The translations under genes were made by a program, and so were the position numbers. Below the pieces are notes generated by a model, which was given only the letters and a program-made list of their open reading frames with translations, did no database searches and was not told the DNA's origin. Positions 10,960 to 23,019 of a DNA stretch of 64,000 nt are shown in pieces (the stretch's first letter is position 1; every line of letters begins with the position of its first letter). The DNA comes from Rhyacophila brunnea. Lineage: Eukaryota > Arthropoda > Insecta > Trichoptera > Rhyacophilidae. The stretch covers positions 62,001-126,000 of the forward strand of contig JAGYXB010001336.1 of assembly GCA_022495005.1 (NCBI GenBank), read 5' to 3'.

Positions 10960-11130
10960 AGCGGAATAGTTATTAGACATTCGCCCATTCGCACACCTTG
11001 CATTGTATCAAATACTTACACATTGAAAAAAAAACATCCATTTTTTTGTGGATTTGAACCTGCTACCCATGTTTTCGTATTTAATACACATAAGGGCACC
11101 GCTCTACTAAATAGGCTAACGTGGGTGACT
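10960..11130 (-). mobile_element. SINE-A variant
   Basis: Reverse copy with degraded B box (gatttgaacctgc), an A/T spacer and ATTCGCCCATTCGCACACC corresponding to the SINE-A body. The head ends in CCCACGTTAGCC on the - strand. Confidence 0.55.
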
Positions 11131-12138
11131 ATTAAGGAACTTAAAAATAGTGGGAAATGGGTTGCTTTATAGATGAGACTAAAATAAGGTTTAATCCTTG
11201 AGTGTGGGGAATAATATGGGATAAACTTAAACATGTGATTCTACATCTGTATCATAATATAGCACATTTAATATTGATGATTAGACTCCGGCCAGCCGGA
11301 GTTCTTTTTTTTTGGGGACGGACTCTAATATTACAACATTTTTTAATTAAAAAATGCGTTAATAATTTATGGAACCTATGTTTTTCAGAAAAATAAGGTG
11401 TACGATGTAGTAGGTACATTGAATTATTATGAAATAAATATTATTGTCATAGTATCTTTATGAATACCGAGGAATTTTCATTATGTAGAAGCGATGGTAT
11501 TAGTATAGCTTAGTACCTACTTATTTAGACAAATTATTGAAGAATACAGTCACAGTAGTTCATTAACTATTTAATGTGATCTATGGCAGACAAAAAAATA
11601 ACAAGTATGTGAGAACTTCCAGAGATCATCGCATCCGAACTGAATGTGTGAATTCAAATGGCAGTGATTTTACTTGTGCATGCGATGCCATCATCGCACT
11701 CGATTCTACATTTTGTGCACTGTACTAATTGGCTGAAATATCACAATAGATTTTGATAAAACACTAAGTAATTTTGCAAACCAAATTACTATTATTTAAT
11801 ATGATGTTATTTGCATGGAGGATGTTTTGGCCCTTGGGTAAATCTACAATCTACCTCGAACAACTCTGCATGTTTTACTCCAAGAATCAAAACTCTTCGT
11901 CATTATAATGCGTGGACAGTATGTGAAACTTGTATCTACCTACAGACTATTCATATGAATTTATTCAACAAAATTTCCCATTGCGGTAGCTAATAATATT
12001 TATAATAATATGTTAACATATTTAAAATAAATGTATCATATGAAAATATATAATAGCTGTGGAGGGATGTATCTCTTAAATTTCAGCTTAGCTGAATATA
12101 TTTGTGATGAATGATTTACATCGCAATTGAATATAACG
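11131..12138. other. AT-rich interval, nothing recognised
   Basis: About 1 kb without a supportable gene. Short open frames here have no family resemblance and no codon bias. Confidence 0.3.
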
Positions 12139-12240
12139 CAGGTAGCTTAGTTGGCAGAGCACATTGGCGCGAATCCAGTGGGCGCAGGTTTGTATCCTGC
12201 TGGGCATCGTATTATTTTTTAATAAGATCTTTTCAGTTTT
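12139..12240 (+). mobile_element. SINE-B copy (tRNA-derived)
   Basis: Contains a canonical A box TAGCTTAGTTGG followed by CAGAGCACATTGGCGCGAAT and a decayed B box GGTTTGTATCC, then a TTTTTTAATAAGATC tail. The tRNA acceptor arms do not pair, so it is a SINE, not a tRNA gene. Related copies lie at 44160 (reverse) and 52965. Confidence 0.7.
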
Positions 12241-12889
12241 CTTTGATGTGCTTTCAAACTATGTAGCTATCTTCAATTAAAAATGTTACATTGTCAAATC
12301 TTGTGAATTATTCGTTGACTAAAAAAATAGTTAATTGGATGATTTATAATTTTCTAAAGCTCTTATTGTACATTTCGTATATTTATTTGTTGTATATTAA
12401 ATATCTACTTACTTATACATAGGTGTGTAATATTATATCTTTGAATTCCTTACTTATTAACTTAAAAATAACAATAATGCATGAAATACTCATACTTATA
12501 ATATATATTATATCACTTCAAGTACCTACCGATAACAAGGGCTGCGCGACTTATCAATACTCTGACTAGAGACGTATACATGTTGCTTTTTATTAGGTAT
12601 TCTTATAAATTGCTTCACTTACTCTTATTTAAATAACATATCATTTGTGAACGTCGTGGATTAATAATTCTATATGTACACAATATCCTTTAAATAAAAA
12701 GGGAGTTAAGTAAAACATTGTCTTTATGGAGCTTTCTATATTCTGTTACGCCACTGAATTGTCTTAAACAACTGATTTAAGAACAATACGCATACATAAA
12801 ATAATGATAGTTAGATGGATACAATTTTCAGTCCTAATTTGAAAACATATATCTCTACGAAGTGCAAGTTATACCCACCTATTAACGTA

Positions 12890-13070
12890 CCATTCTTTAC
12901 GAGGAATAATTATTATTTAGTCATTCGCCCAACCCACTTACTTCATTCAGTAGATCGAGTAGGTACACGCTGAAAAAACAATATGCATTATTTTTCCCAT
13001 CTGCCGGATTGAACCCGCAACCCACAGTTTCATAGATGGCTACGCTACATCAGCCGCCGTGTGTACAAAA
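12890..13070 (-). mobile_element. SINE-A variant
   Basis: Reverse copy: TTTACGAGGAATAATTATTA, TTCGCCCAACCCACTTACTT, then decayed B box (GGATTGAACCC) and head ending ...GGCTGATGTAGC on the - strand. Confidence 0.6.
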
Positions 13071-13775
13071 TCTTGTATTTCGATAAAAAAATATATACTA
13101 TATTGGTGTATACCACAGCTGATGATGATAAATAATATTGTATTGAAAATAATTCATTTTAAAGTTGTTCACTTCCTTCATTTATGAAGCGATCACAAGC
13201 AATTCAAAATTTGTCATCGATAGAGAACCTTTTTTGACACCTACAGTTGATGAATTTTAAACATAGCAAATTTTTCAGTGATAAAGTTACCCCATCTCAT
13301 AACGTACTTATCTATATAAATCAGTCATTTAATAAATAAGTACAAATATCACCAACCAGTTAGTTTTTTATTAAAGTTAATTTTTATGTACGCAACAATA
13401 TGCACATATATTTCGTTATTATTGTGTTATTCAATTGAAAATATCTGTTATGATAAAATATGTTGTAAGTATATCAAAATTACAAAAGTTGAAAAAAAAT
13501 TAAAACTTTCATATTAAGTGTTTATTAAAGTAATATGTGTCTAGGTACCTGTCGTTTTATATCATGAATAGTTTTTTTTACTCTTTATGTGCATTTAAAT
13601 CAAATAATAATACCTAAATACATGAATAAATAGGCGTGTCTGGAAATCTGTAGGTACATACACAGTTCGCCGTATCCGAAATATTGTATGGGTAATAATA
13701 TATGGTCGTATATTAAAGACTGTTCAACCTCTTTAGGTCGTATAGTACTGAGATAAAATTCATGTCCAAATAAAA
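13071..13775. other. AT-rich interval, nothing recognised
   Basis: No gene, SINE or inverted-repeat element recognised. Confidence 0.3.
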
Positions 13776-13905
13776 CACGGTTCTTGTCGGTTTACAGGAA
13801 GCCAGTGGCAAACAAATTTTGGAAATAGCCGATTACTGGATAATTTTTTGTTAGGTTAGGTTTTCATTATTGAATTTATGAATTTTGCCACAATCGGCTA
13901 TGATA
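13776..13905. mobile_element. Family U element fragment (copy 2)
   Basis: CTTGTCGGTTTACAGGAAGC, CAGTGGCAAACAAATTTT and a central GTTAGGTTAGGTTTTCATT match the element at 50426-50621, including the TTAGG-like core and CGGCTATGATAATT. The right arm is decayed. Confidence 0.6.
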
Positions 13906-15174
13906 ATTGAATTAATATTCATATTGAATCTAATAAAATTGGATACCTTATCTTATAGTATACGGTCATCTCTTTCCGATAGAAAGCTCAGCGCAAACTG
14001 TGCCACGGTGAAATGCATTATCTACAATTTACATGTAACCTTAAATGGGACGGGCGGTGACTTTTTTTTAAATTAACGGTAACCTACATTTTATCTACTT
14101 AAGGTTTTATAACTAATTTAATCACGGTAAGTAGTAAAATGTGTGGCATTGCGGATTAGTAGCTCTGTAATATTCTAAATCTAAATGTATTAACGTAATA
14201 TTTATAATGAACATAAGTGCAAAACCTTTAGAAGAATGCAATTACGGCTGACGCAATACACAATATATAATAACATAATATATTATAATTACTTATATAA
14301 TAATTATTCAAACGAATATTTCCAGAAAACCTATTGTTTTGATACTATACACATACTTGGTAATGGTATCAATATGATACTTTTAGAATATTTCAAGGTC
14401 CACGCACAAAAACTTTCAATATTTGTAGGTATCAATTAATTGGTATTTGTATGCATAGTAGTTGTACGTACCTACGAAAAAGTTCTTAGAAATATAATTA
14501 TTAAAACATGTATTTTTATACGCATTGTATAAAATGGTTCACTATTGCTTACAATAAATTTGCTGCGATAAAAAGAACAATAAAAGCGGTAACTCGAGAA
14601 TCTTAATTGGTTCATATTATTATTAATTGTTTGCAATACGCCGCTCAGCTAAAATTATTTTCGCAAGATAATTATGATAAGTACCTTCGCACCTGAGCTG
14701 GCAGAAAAAACAACTGACAAATTGTAGAAATCCATACTAAGAATCATTTGGGCAAAAGTCGCCTTAGGATATTGGATTCGTCCACCATTTTAATGTGTTT
14801 TTTTATGGGTTGACGGTTAAAAACGTGAGCTGGCCGGTGTTTATTGATGATATTTGACAGCATTCCGGAGGCTTTGTGTTTCTTGGGACTGTTATGCCCT
14901 GGCTGTCATTAAAGGGGATCCTTATACCAACAGAGGCACCTAGCGGAAAAATACGAGGCTTGCAATTTGAGACATTTTTTTGATTATTTACAATTTCAAC
15001 TGTATTAATAATTAATAGATATGTATCTGAAAACATTAAAAAGATTTGTTTTTTTAAGTCAAAGATAAACTTACAATTGTAAAAATGAAATAAAATATGA
15101 ATTTTTGCTGGGTCCCATCTTATTATTACAGTATAAAATATTATGGTCATATTTATTATTAAAATTTAGTTTAT
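13906..15174. other. Mostly unassigned; possible decayed coding patch near 14800-14990
   Basis: AT-rich. Between 14820 and 14990 the + strand can be read as ...HSGGFVFLGTVMPWLS, then LKGILIPTEAPSGKIRGLQF, with a stop upstream. The segment APSGKIRGLQFET resembles LPTRKIQSLQFETG on the - strand near 46620. A 70-base block at 15060-15120 also resembles 44480-44560 in reverse. I cannot name the family. Confidence 0.3.
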
Positions 15175-16099
15175 TAAGGGGGGATATGCTCAGCGTAGGT
15201 CAAAATGGAGCTTTTGTTCTATTTTCAAAACATGATCCTGGACATACCTTAAGCGTTGTAGATAATCTATTTATATAATTTTGAAGCCTTATTATCCTTT
15301 ATATATATTTTAAACATTTGATGACTGCATAAAGTATTTTTATTACATAAAATAGTATTCTTTTAAACCTCTCGCTCTAATGTTTTAGAATATAGTCATA
15401 TTTCAGTACATAAATGTGCAGTGGTGTTAAGATTTTTTACATTTATTAATTTTTAAACGCATTTATAAAACCATCAGTATAATTTATGTCGACATTATTA
15501 TAGTGAAATATTTACGATAAAAAATTATATTGATAATCTCTGTGATCCCAAATTTGACAAGAATTAGGCATTTTATTATTCAAAAAATGGGCAAGATTAA
15601 CACATTTGAAGATAATTCTAAAGATACTTATTATAAGCTATGTCTTTGACCATTCAAGTGTGATAAACATCCTACGAATAATGATTGCTTTGTAATAATG
15701 ATTGACCTTAGAATAAGGTAGTGTTTTTTTGAAATACGCCATTTCTTTTGGCATTCCTCAGTGGTTAAGCTACAACATACGGCCGTAGCCATAATTTGAC
15801 GAACTAATTGAAGTAGGGAGTAAAATGATGTTAACGCGCGTGTTTGGACATGTACCATGAACATGTACTGAAATATGACTATATTCTAAAACATTAGAGC
15901 GAGAGGTTTAAAAGAATACTATTTTATGTTATAAAAATACTTTATGCAGTCATCAAATGTTTAAAATAAATATAAAGGATAATAAGGCTTCAAAATTATA
16001 TAAATAGATTATCTACAACGTTTAAGGTATGTCCAGGATCATGCTTTGAAAATAGAACAAAAGCTCTATTTTGACCCACGCTGAGCACGCCCGCCCTTA
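15175..16099 (+). mobile_element. TTAA-target element with long inverted ends, family Z copy 1
   Basis: TTAA at 15174-15177 is followed by GGGGGGATATGCTCAGCG. The right end (CGCTGAGCACGCCCGCCC, then TTAC, a one-base change from TTAA) mirrors it. Inverted similarity continues for about 250 bp on each side (blocks CTTTTGTTCTATTTTCAAA, GTTGTAGATAATCTATTTAT, CCTCTCGCTCTAATGTTTTA). The centre (15545-15720) holds a segment conserved in the copies at 22867 and 56500. Target and layout suggest a piggyBac- or Kolobok-related foldback. Confidence 0.8.
15545..15725 (+). pseudogene. Conserved interior segment of family Z, coding-like
   Basis: Reads IPNLTRIRHFIIQKMGKINT then FEDNSKDTYYKLCL, a stop, and PFKCDKHPTNNDCFVIMIDL. 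The same peptide, without the stop, is encoded on the - strand at 23838-24029 (there with CKLC), and a frame-shifted version at 56530-56705. Conservation of the reading suggests a former coding exon of the parent element. No known domain recognised; a Cys-x2-Cys pair is visible in the best copy. Confidence 0.4.
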
Positions 16100-16690
16100 C
16101 ATTTTCAATTTTTTTAACATTTAGATTTTTGACTAATTCATCGTTTTAATATTTTTTATATTTATTTAAAAAAAAAACACCGATTTTTATAAAAATATAA
16201 ATGTGTATAACATGAAATCCTTTTTATTTATATCAAATCAAGCTTCAATATTGGGACCATACCAAAAATAAAATTTGATAAAAAAAAATATTATATACCT
16301 AAAAAAGCCTTAAAATAATAAATTGAATATGTACCTACTACTTTTTAAAATATTTAAATGCAATAAATGTACAAAAATATACTACATTATGTTAAAAATA
16401 AAAATCTCTAATATTATATTTTTTTACTTTTTAAAATTCAATCCCTTGCACTCTACGTATTAAATTTAGAATTTTTATTTTCAAATATTAAACCATTCCA
16501 CTCCCGGGCACCGCTGGGTGTTACTGATAGTATAATATAAGTTAAAACACTTAAGTCTGACGTCCTAGTTAGTTGATATTTCTTTTACACACATTTAGTT
16601 TGTACCATTTAGCAGTTTGTACATTTTTTTCCAACCAGTGAGCTGATTTTTTTAATGGAAAGATATTGTCGTTCTTACTAAGTTTAGGTA
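16100..16690. other. AT-rich interval, nothing recognised
   Basis: Very AT-rich with poly(A)/poly(T) runs. No gene seen. Confidence 0.3.
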
Positions 16691-16808
16691 GATATTTACA
16701 CATATTATATACCAAATGATTCTCCTCGATTTGCCGCCCTTCGAGTAACTGCCCCCCCAAGCGACGCTCAATCTGCCTACCCCCACGGTACGTCACGGCC
16801 CCAGTGGG
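16691..16808 (-). mobile_element. Possible hAT element end
   Basis: On the - strand CACTGGGGCCGTGACGTACC is followed by a G-rich run and GGGCGGCAAATCGAGGAG. Such GC-rich CACTGGGGC-GTGACG starts are typical of hAT ends. No partner end identified. Confidence 0.35.
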
Positions 16809-17190
16809 TAGCTAGATATTCCAAAAATACCTTGATTATTACGTTATATTCTGTATTTGTTTTTCAATAAATGAGGAAAGCTCTTACGTTTTCAAATTAT
16901 GATTTATGATAAAGCCATTTTCTATGCATCAAAGGAATGGGAAATCTTCCGAATCCAAACAAAGCATTTATTATTGAGAGCTAGAATGGGGGAAAGGGGC
17001 GTAAATGCATTACATCCATCTAGTCCTAGTCTTTACATCAGTGATTCCAAACCATCTTTGGTTGGAAGAACCCCTACCTGGCACATTAGATTCAATGGGG
17101 ATAAAAAGCACAAACATTAATAATAATTCGTTTGGTTTAAGTATCTACTGGTTAGAAACAATCGTTTGTTAAGGGTTTTAGTATATATAC

Positions 17191-17438
17191 GCATCTATTC
17201 TATAATAAACAAGACTGCTATCGGCGGCTATCGAGGGTAGTTTATCATATTTATATATTAAGATATCATAATCGTTACTTTTAACAGCACCTCTCTTGGC
17301 TGTGTTAACTTTTACAGCGAGATTGATAGTATAGACGGCTAAATTATTGCAACAATTTATTATAATATCTCAATATATAAATATGATAAACCACCCTCGA
17401 TAGCCGCCGATAGCAGTTTTGTGTATATAATAGATGCC
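17191..17438. mobile_element. Inverted-repeat MITE, family T copy 1
   Basis: GACTGCTATCGGCGGCTATC and GAGGGTAGTTTATCATATTT near 17213 are mirrored near 17382-17420, with outer GCATCTATT on both ends. The arms are about 85 bp and the loop about 80 bp. A related copy spans 46960-47935. Confidence 0.75.
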
Positions 17439-17530
17439 CTGTATTGTTTTAGGTTTACTGCCAAAGGTTAGTAAGTCGATAAGTCGATCCAATATATTAT
17501 AGAACATGCACATAAAGCACAAAGAAATTA

Positions 17531-17671
17531 CGCGAGTGGAGAACTACAAAGTTCTAAGTGTTTTTCCTTGGAGAAACAAAAGTAACAATGAGGCAGCTTA
17601 GAATACTACTTTATTGTTAGGTTTGTTTTTTCAAGGACGAACACTTAGAACCGTGTAGTATTCGGCTCGCG
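17531..17671. mobile_element. Small inverted-repeat MITE (141 bp)
   Basis: CGCGAG at 17531 mirrors CTCGCG ending 17671, and GGTTCTAAGTG-type arms continue inward about 50 bp (AGTTCTAAGTGTTTTTCCTT versus its mirrored partner). Flanked on both sides by ATTA. Confidence 0.65.
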
Positions 17672-18094
17672 ATTAGTATTATGCCTGATTTTAGAGGGCA
17701 TGTCAAACTTTCAAATTGTAATTACCTACTCCATAACATGATTTCGAGATTTACCAGCTTTTGGCAGTAAGCATTAAATTCATTTATTTTATTTTAATTC
17801 TCCTTGATTTTTTCTCCCATGGCACTTTTTATTAAATTATGTGAATCAGTAAATTCAGTCAAAGCTAACTTGAGAGCGTGGCGACCTCCGTCTTGGGTAT
17901 CTGCTCCTGAGCCAGGCGTAAAGAAACTGCTGATGCTTCACGTCCAACGTAGGGCCTCATGATACGCTAGATTAAGACCGAGTGTGGAGCGGGGCGGGTT
18001 GGTTTCGAAGGGTCATTGTTTGTGTGATTGTGATTATTTAAATATTTGCTTGGACACAGTAAAGTACAAATGTAATTGACTATGTTAGTTCCAA

Positions 18095-18250
18095 AGCGGA
18101 GCATTTTACGAGGAATAGTCATTAGCCATTTGCCAAACACTTTCACTGGATCAAAATGTACACATTGAAAAACGAACACGCATGTTTTGGCCCACAGCAT
18201 TGTATTTATACAAATACGGCCACTTTTCCAATTAAGCTAACGTGGATGGA
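18095..18250 (-). mobile_element. SINE-A variant, degraded
   Basis: TTTTACGAGGAATAGTCATT, GCCATTTGCCAAACACTTTC and ATTAAGCTAACGTGG on the + strand correspond to reversed SINE-A blocks as in 10960-11130. Confidence 0.5.
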
Positions 18251-19080
18251 AGCAGAACAATAACCTAATCTAAGGCACTGAGCGAATGGCTAACAAAACT
18301 CTGTTACGATTGTGTGGGGGTCTATCACCTATGGAGCCAAACACATGGCCGGAGTTACACTCGAAAAAGCTCTGTTCTAATACTTATGGGGCATCAAAAA
18401 TCCAATTTATTACAATGTTATTTTACAAAAGGAGAGTGAACTAGACCTACACCAGATTCTAAAATCAAAGAAAATGTTATTAGATTATTAGAAAATATTT
18501 AATTTACGATAGGTATACTGGAATCGCTCTATAGTGACCCAATGAGTAGATAGGGAAAAACGGTTTGGTATTGGTTTGTTTGCCATAATGCCTCATTTAA
18601 TACTATGTAGGTAAATTATATATAGCAAACTACCAATGCAAGCTTTCGACGTACCTATGGTGCCACTGTAGAATGATCCCAATATAATGTATTAATGGCA
18701 GGGCTCGAAATGGACCGGAACGTCGTCCCAGTTCATGAAATCCCCGAGATTATAATTCACTAAGATTATCTATGTTTAAACTTAATCATACTCGTCGTAA
18801 AAACATAAAATTTATGAAAAGATTTACCTTTTTATTGCCTGCGACGCTGATAATATTTGCATATTATTACATACCACAAGTTTAAAGACTTATTTCATTT
18901 CTCTGAGTTAGGTAGGTAGGTAAAATATAACAAAAAATCTAATACACTTATTTTTATATACTATACTATACCAACACGATTGTAAAAAAATATGTTAATA
19001 TTTTCGGTAAATTATCGAGCGCTCCGGTTCGTAAAATTATTCATTTCGAACGCTAATTAATTATACTTACACCGTGTAAG
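18251..19080. other. Unassigned AT-rich interval
   Basis: No gene or shared repeat recognised. Confidence 0.3.
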
Positions 19081-19082
19081 TT

Positions 19083-19330
19083 ACACCCACGATGGCCGCG
19101 CGGCTTAAGCGTTGGCCTATAGCGTCGTGGGTCCCAGGTTCGAATCCTGGGTATGACAAGTACACATATTGTTTTTTCAATTTGTGTATGAGTCAGAGTA
19201 TGAACCTAATATGTTGAGCAAGTGGCTGACATCCATTTCTCGTAAAAATAAAACAAAATCTGTTAATACAAACCTCCACTCTGTGGAGGCCCATATGATC
19301 TTATTAGGATGGGACATGGTCGAAAAAAAA
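19083..19330 (+). mobile_element. SINE-A, most complete copy
   Basis: tRNA-like head GATGGCCGCGCGGCTTAAGC with a canonical B box GGTTCGAATCC (19138-19148), then TACACATATTGTTTTTTCAA, GAGTCAGAGTATGAACCTAA, CATCCATTTCTCGTAAAAAT, a CCTCCACTCTGTGGAGG hairpin and a GGACATGGTCG plus A-run end. This copy serves as reference for at least eight other fragments in the window. Confidence 0.85.
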
Positions 19331-19369
19331 TAATTATAGTAGGTAAGGAGGAAATGTTCCTATACCTAC

Positions 19370-19800
19370 TGTGACACCCCCGTGTATGGTCCCCATTTGG
19401 GGATGTCATTGTGTATCTGGAGAGGCCCGAATCGGTATCAAATCCAACAAATAGTAACGGCAGATTGCGAAAATAATTAAATAATGTTAAATATCTGCCG
19501 GCAACATTGTCTGAATAGCGTTAAAAAAATACGAATGGCAACGCCGCATTTTGTACGGCTCTCAAGTGACCGTTGGTTTTAGCGAGAGAAGCGTTTTTGA
19601 CAGCAACGCAGTAAGCAGTGTTAACCTCGCTATCCGTCAAAATTAAATCGAAACGAATTTGTATAAAAATGTAACCATTTAGAATATATTAACTTAAATA
19701 TACCTTGCCGTTTCCAAAACAATTCCGGTGTGTTATTTGTTCACCTCCACATCCCGAATCCAGACGAAAAACCAAAAAACAAAATAAAAGTGACAGTTTG
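19370..19800 (+). other. GC-richer unassigned block, possibly LTR-like
   Basis: Begins TGTGACACCCCCGTGTATGG, as some Ty3/BEL LTRs do, and has balanced base composition for about 400 bp, but I found no second copy, no target duplication and no clear CA end. Confidence 0.2.
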
Positions 19801-20372
19801 TTTTCACTTTCCAAAATGGAGGGAAATGATACTACTTAAAATAAGTAGATAATTATTATCGAATCATCGCACCTTACGGAGCAACCGTATACTGAGCTTC
19901 GAACTGCTCGAACGATATGGTAAAAGAAGAAAGAAGAAGAATTTTTGTAATATGTCAGTTATTAAGTAGGTAGTAAAATATACTACGCTAAGTAAGTAGG
20001 TGTAGAAACACAAGTGTTCATAAATAACAGATCTTCTTCAAGTGTGTATATTGTGGGTAGATAGGTACTTACCTATCTTACAAAGAATATGCACTCGTTT
20101 ATAAGTAGATACTTACCCTCCAATTATTCAGTACAAAGTGTATGACTCTTAGAAATTCCCCTTGTTATTGCAGAAAAGATTAATAGCAGACAGGTTGAAT
20201 GAATATTGTAGACTAAACATGTACGGTAGGTACTTAGTTGTTATTTTGTACGATCATAATTATTTTAGAGACCGAATTCAACTCGTGGTAGTTTTAGGTA
20301 CCTATGGGATTGCGGAAATTACAGGTTATGAGGCTCCTTTGCGAAAATTTTGCCTATGTGAAACAGTGGCGA

Positions 20373-20432
20373 ATGTTGATTTTTGGAAAGAGGTAGGTTG
20401 TGGAGATCAGAGAAAAAGAGCACACTTGTCAG
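20373..20432 (+). mobile_element. Family Y hAT MITE end, isolated
   Basis: CAGTGGCGAATG, then AGAGGTAGGTTGTGGAGATC resembles the left end of the element at 4590. No right end found. Confidence 0.4.
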
Positions 20433-20822
20433 GTATACTTAAGGGAAATAAGAATAAAATACGATATTAATACTGATGAATCACTGACGATATAAAATTG
20501 AGTGATGAGTTTAAATTATGCATTTTCCTAAACATTTATACACATCAAAAATCATTAGATAAAATTTATTTTTATTTAAAAAAAACAATTTAAATTTTAT
20601 ATAAGTAATCAAATTTATTTATTTTACATATAATGAACATAACAAATTACAAATTCAAAGCGTTCACGACATGACATAAAATAAGTGTTAATAATTTTTA
20701 AAATAAAAATACAGAGAGATGTGACTTAATAATTCAATAAGAAACAAAATATGAAAAGAAATAAAATAAAGCAACAAAAATAAAAGTAGATGGAAGCACA
20801 CAGGGTGAACTATCGATGGACC

Positions 20823-21220
20823 CTATCTTAAAAACTTATAAAACAACGTCCACCCAAATTCACCCTCACGTAAGTGGATTATATCAATATCCGAAGCGAT
20901 TTCATTTAACATGGTTATTGCCCTCCCATTTGGCATCACTAATGGCAGGTTAGTTCTGCACCTTGGGAGAACAAACAACGGGTGCCCTCGATTCCTAAAA
21001 TTATCAGAGACACACAAGCTAACACCACCAAGAATGGCTTCACATTTACGGAGTTCACATTTACGCCACGTATAAGTCTGAACAAATATGTAGCTAAATA
21101 AAGATCCCTTCTAAATTTTAAGCTACACTTTGTAAGTATACCTAAGAGAAAGTCAGTCGGATAAATCCACTGATAATATCCATACAGCCATCCATTATCC
21201 ATAATATGATTGAATGCCAT
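20823..21220 (-). pseudogene. LINE reverse-transcriptase C-terminal fragment
   Basis: The - strand reads KFRRDLYLATYLFRLIRG in one frame, then after a frameshift RNRGHPLFVLPRCRTNLPLV and LNEIASDIDI. This order (helical R-R-D-L-x-L-x(3)-L-F-x-L-I-x-G, then HP-x-F-x-L-P-x(3)-T-N) is what follows the RT domain in several insect LINEs of the Jockey group. The 3' side ends in AT-rich sequence. Frame-broken and 5'-truncated, hence dead. Confidence 0.6.
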
Positions 21221-21376
21221 AATATGTCTATATATATTTTTTTAAATTATCTAATAATTATTTATTTTGGACAAAGCTGCAGTCATATACAATAGTATTA
21301 TGGGCAAAAGTTTTAGGCTTACACATCGGAGCCTACCGTATTGCATAGATTGCGATATACATGCTGAGGTCACGAG

Positions 21377-21739
21377 CATGCCCCCCACAAGGGGGGGCTG
21401 ACAGGGCTTCAGCCTGGGGTCCCGGACTCAGGAGGGGCTCGGCGTAGCGAGTCGACCAGATAAGTGAGATAAACACACACCACAAATTCGCTCTAATAGA
21501 AAAAAATGTGTGTTTATGCGATACAATTTTTAATTGTGTATCGATACTCGACAACTCTATAATTCAAATGGATGTAAATAGATATACAAAAAACACTAAA
21601 TATACACATTAATTTTACCCCGTACACCATTTGGAAAACGCTAATGTAGAGCATCACAGTGCCCTTATCCTTAGCGATAAGTAGGGGAGCCCGCCAAAGA
21701 TCCTAGCTTGGGGGCCCGCTTCAGAATGTGGGGGCCACG
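21377..21739. mobile_element. hAT-like MITE, GC-rich ends (copy 1, 363 bp)
   Basis: Left end CATGCCCCCCACAAGGGGGG, right end GTGGGGGCCACG, flanked by GTCACGAG / GTCACGTG (7 of 8). Subterminal GCCTGGGGTCCCGG and GGGGGCCCGC blocks are mirrored. The same element occurs at 63550-63925 in the same orientation. Confidence 0.75.
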
Positions 21740-23019
21740 GTCACGTGACACAAAGTACATACAAAAACATCAGCATTCTTCAGCAAATAGTCCGATAAAA
21801 ACGTTAAAGACAGATAGTGCACTATGGCTTAATTTTTTAATTTCGCCTTTGTGGCCAGTCAGCAACAGTTGGTGGACCACCGACTTGAGCATCTCTTCCC
21901 TTTCGGAGCACATTCTCAGTCATTCCCAGAGTCAAGCATTGACTGGTGTAGCGGCCAGGAGTCAAACCAGTTATCTCCAAGGATTCCGACAGACTAACAT
22001 GTATCTATGCGGCTTGGTATCATTTGATTTTTCACACACTTCGCCCGCTTAATATTGATTTAATACGTCAATGTCACAATCACACGAAATCACTGCTCAT
22101 ACAAACAAGGCATCTGTTAGATTTTTTAATAATATCTTTAATACATAAGTACCTAATATCTTGGTTGATTAATGTGATCCTATTAATAACATCATGGCGA
22201 GATTATGAATGATTTGAAAGGATTTTTTTCCTCAGCGATTTTATATTTTCTCCAATGAGATAATTTATTGGAGAGGCTCTTCTCTCTTAGGGGGGCGGTG
22301 ATTGATGAAGCAATAGAAGGAAATTCAACTTTTTCAGGGAGATATAAAATATGACAACGGTATAGCGAGTGAATAGAGAAATCACGAAGTACTGCCTGCT
22401 GTTCGCGCCCTAAGATCTTTCCACCAGAGGCGTACTTCATTAATTGAATTTGTATTTATATTTATCGTCGTTGTACAAGCCAAAAAGTGTAACCCGCAAA
22501 TATCAAATTGTTCAAGAAGTGAAAAAAGCTGTGGGTTTTTGGGTTTACTTATTATTTTATATATATATTGTATTATTTTATTACAAATTGAGTGGCTTAC
22601 TACCCTGTGGCTTACGCGTAGAGAGGGTTACAGCATTTGGCTGGGATTATTTTTGTCAAGTTACAAATGGCTTAAAAATAGTTTTGAATTTTTTTGATAT
22701 CAAATATTTTTTTGGGATTTATGATACTTGGGTCAGTTCAGTATTACGTCAAAAGAAAAAAAATCATAATTCACAAGTAAGAGATTCTAAAGTTTTTTTG
22801 TTCTCCTGTAAAATTGTTTAGTTCTGACATATTATGTTGTTTTTGTAATCAACCCTTCAATTAATTGCAGGGGGGGTCATGCTCAGCGTAAGTCAAAATG
22901 CAGCTTTTGTTCTATTTTCAAAGCATGATCCTGGAAATTCCTTAAACGTTGTAGAAATTATATTTATATAATTTTGAAGCCTTATTATCCTTTATATTTA
23001 TTTTAAACATTTTCTAAAT

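Noticed and set aside
12139..12215. Functional tRNA gene
   Set aside because: Good A box, but the B box is decayed and the acceptor stem does not pair; related copies show it is a SINE.
19083..19160. tRNA gene at the perfect B box
   Set aside because: No acceptor stem, and it continues into the SINE-A body.
19370..19800. Solo LTR
   Set aside because: TG start only; no CA end, target duplication or second copy seen. Kept as an unassigned block.
20162..20470. 102-codon open frame
   Set aside because: Its end overlaps a family Y transposon terminus; no family resemblance.
22444..22821. 125-codon open frame on the + strand
   Set aside because: AT-rich composition, no motif I recognise, no splice context and no copy elsewhere.
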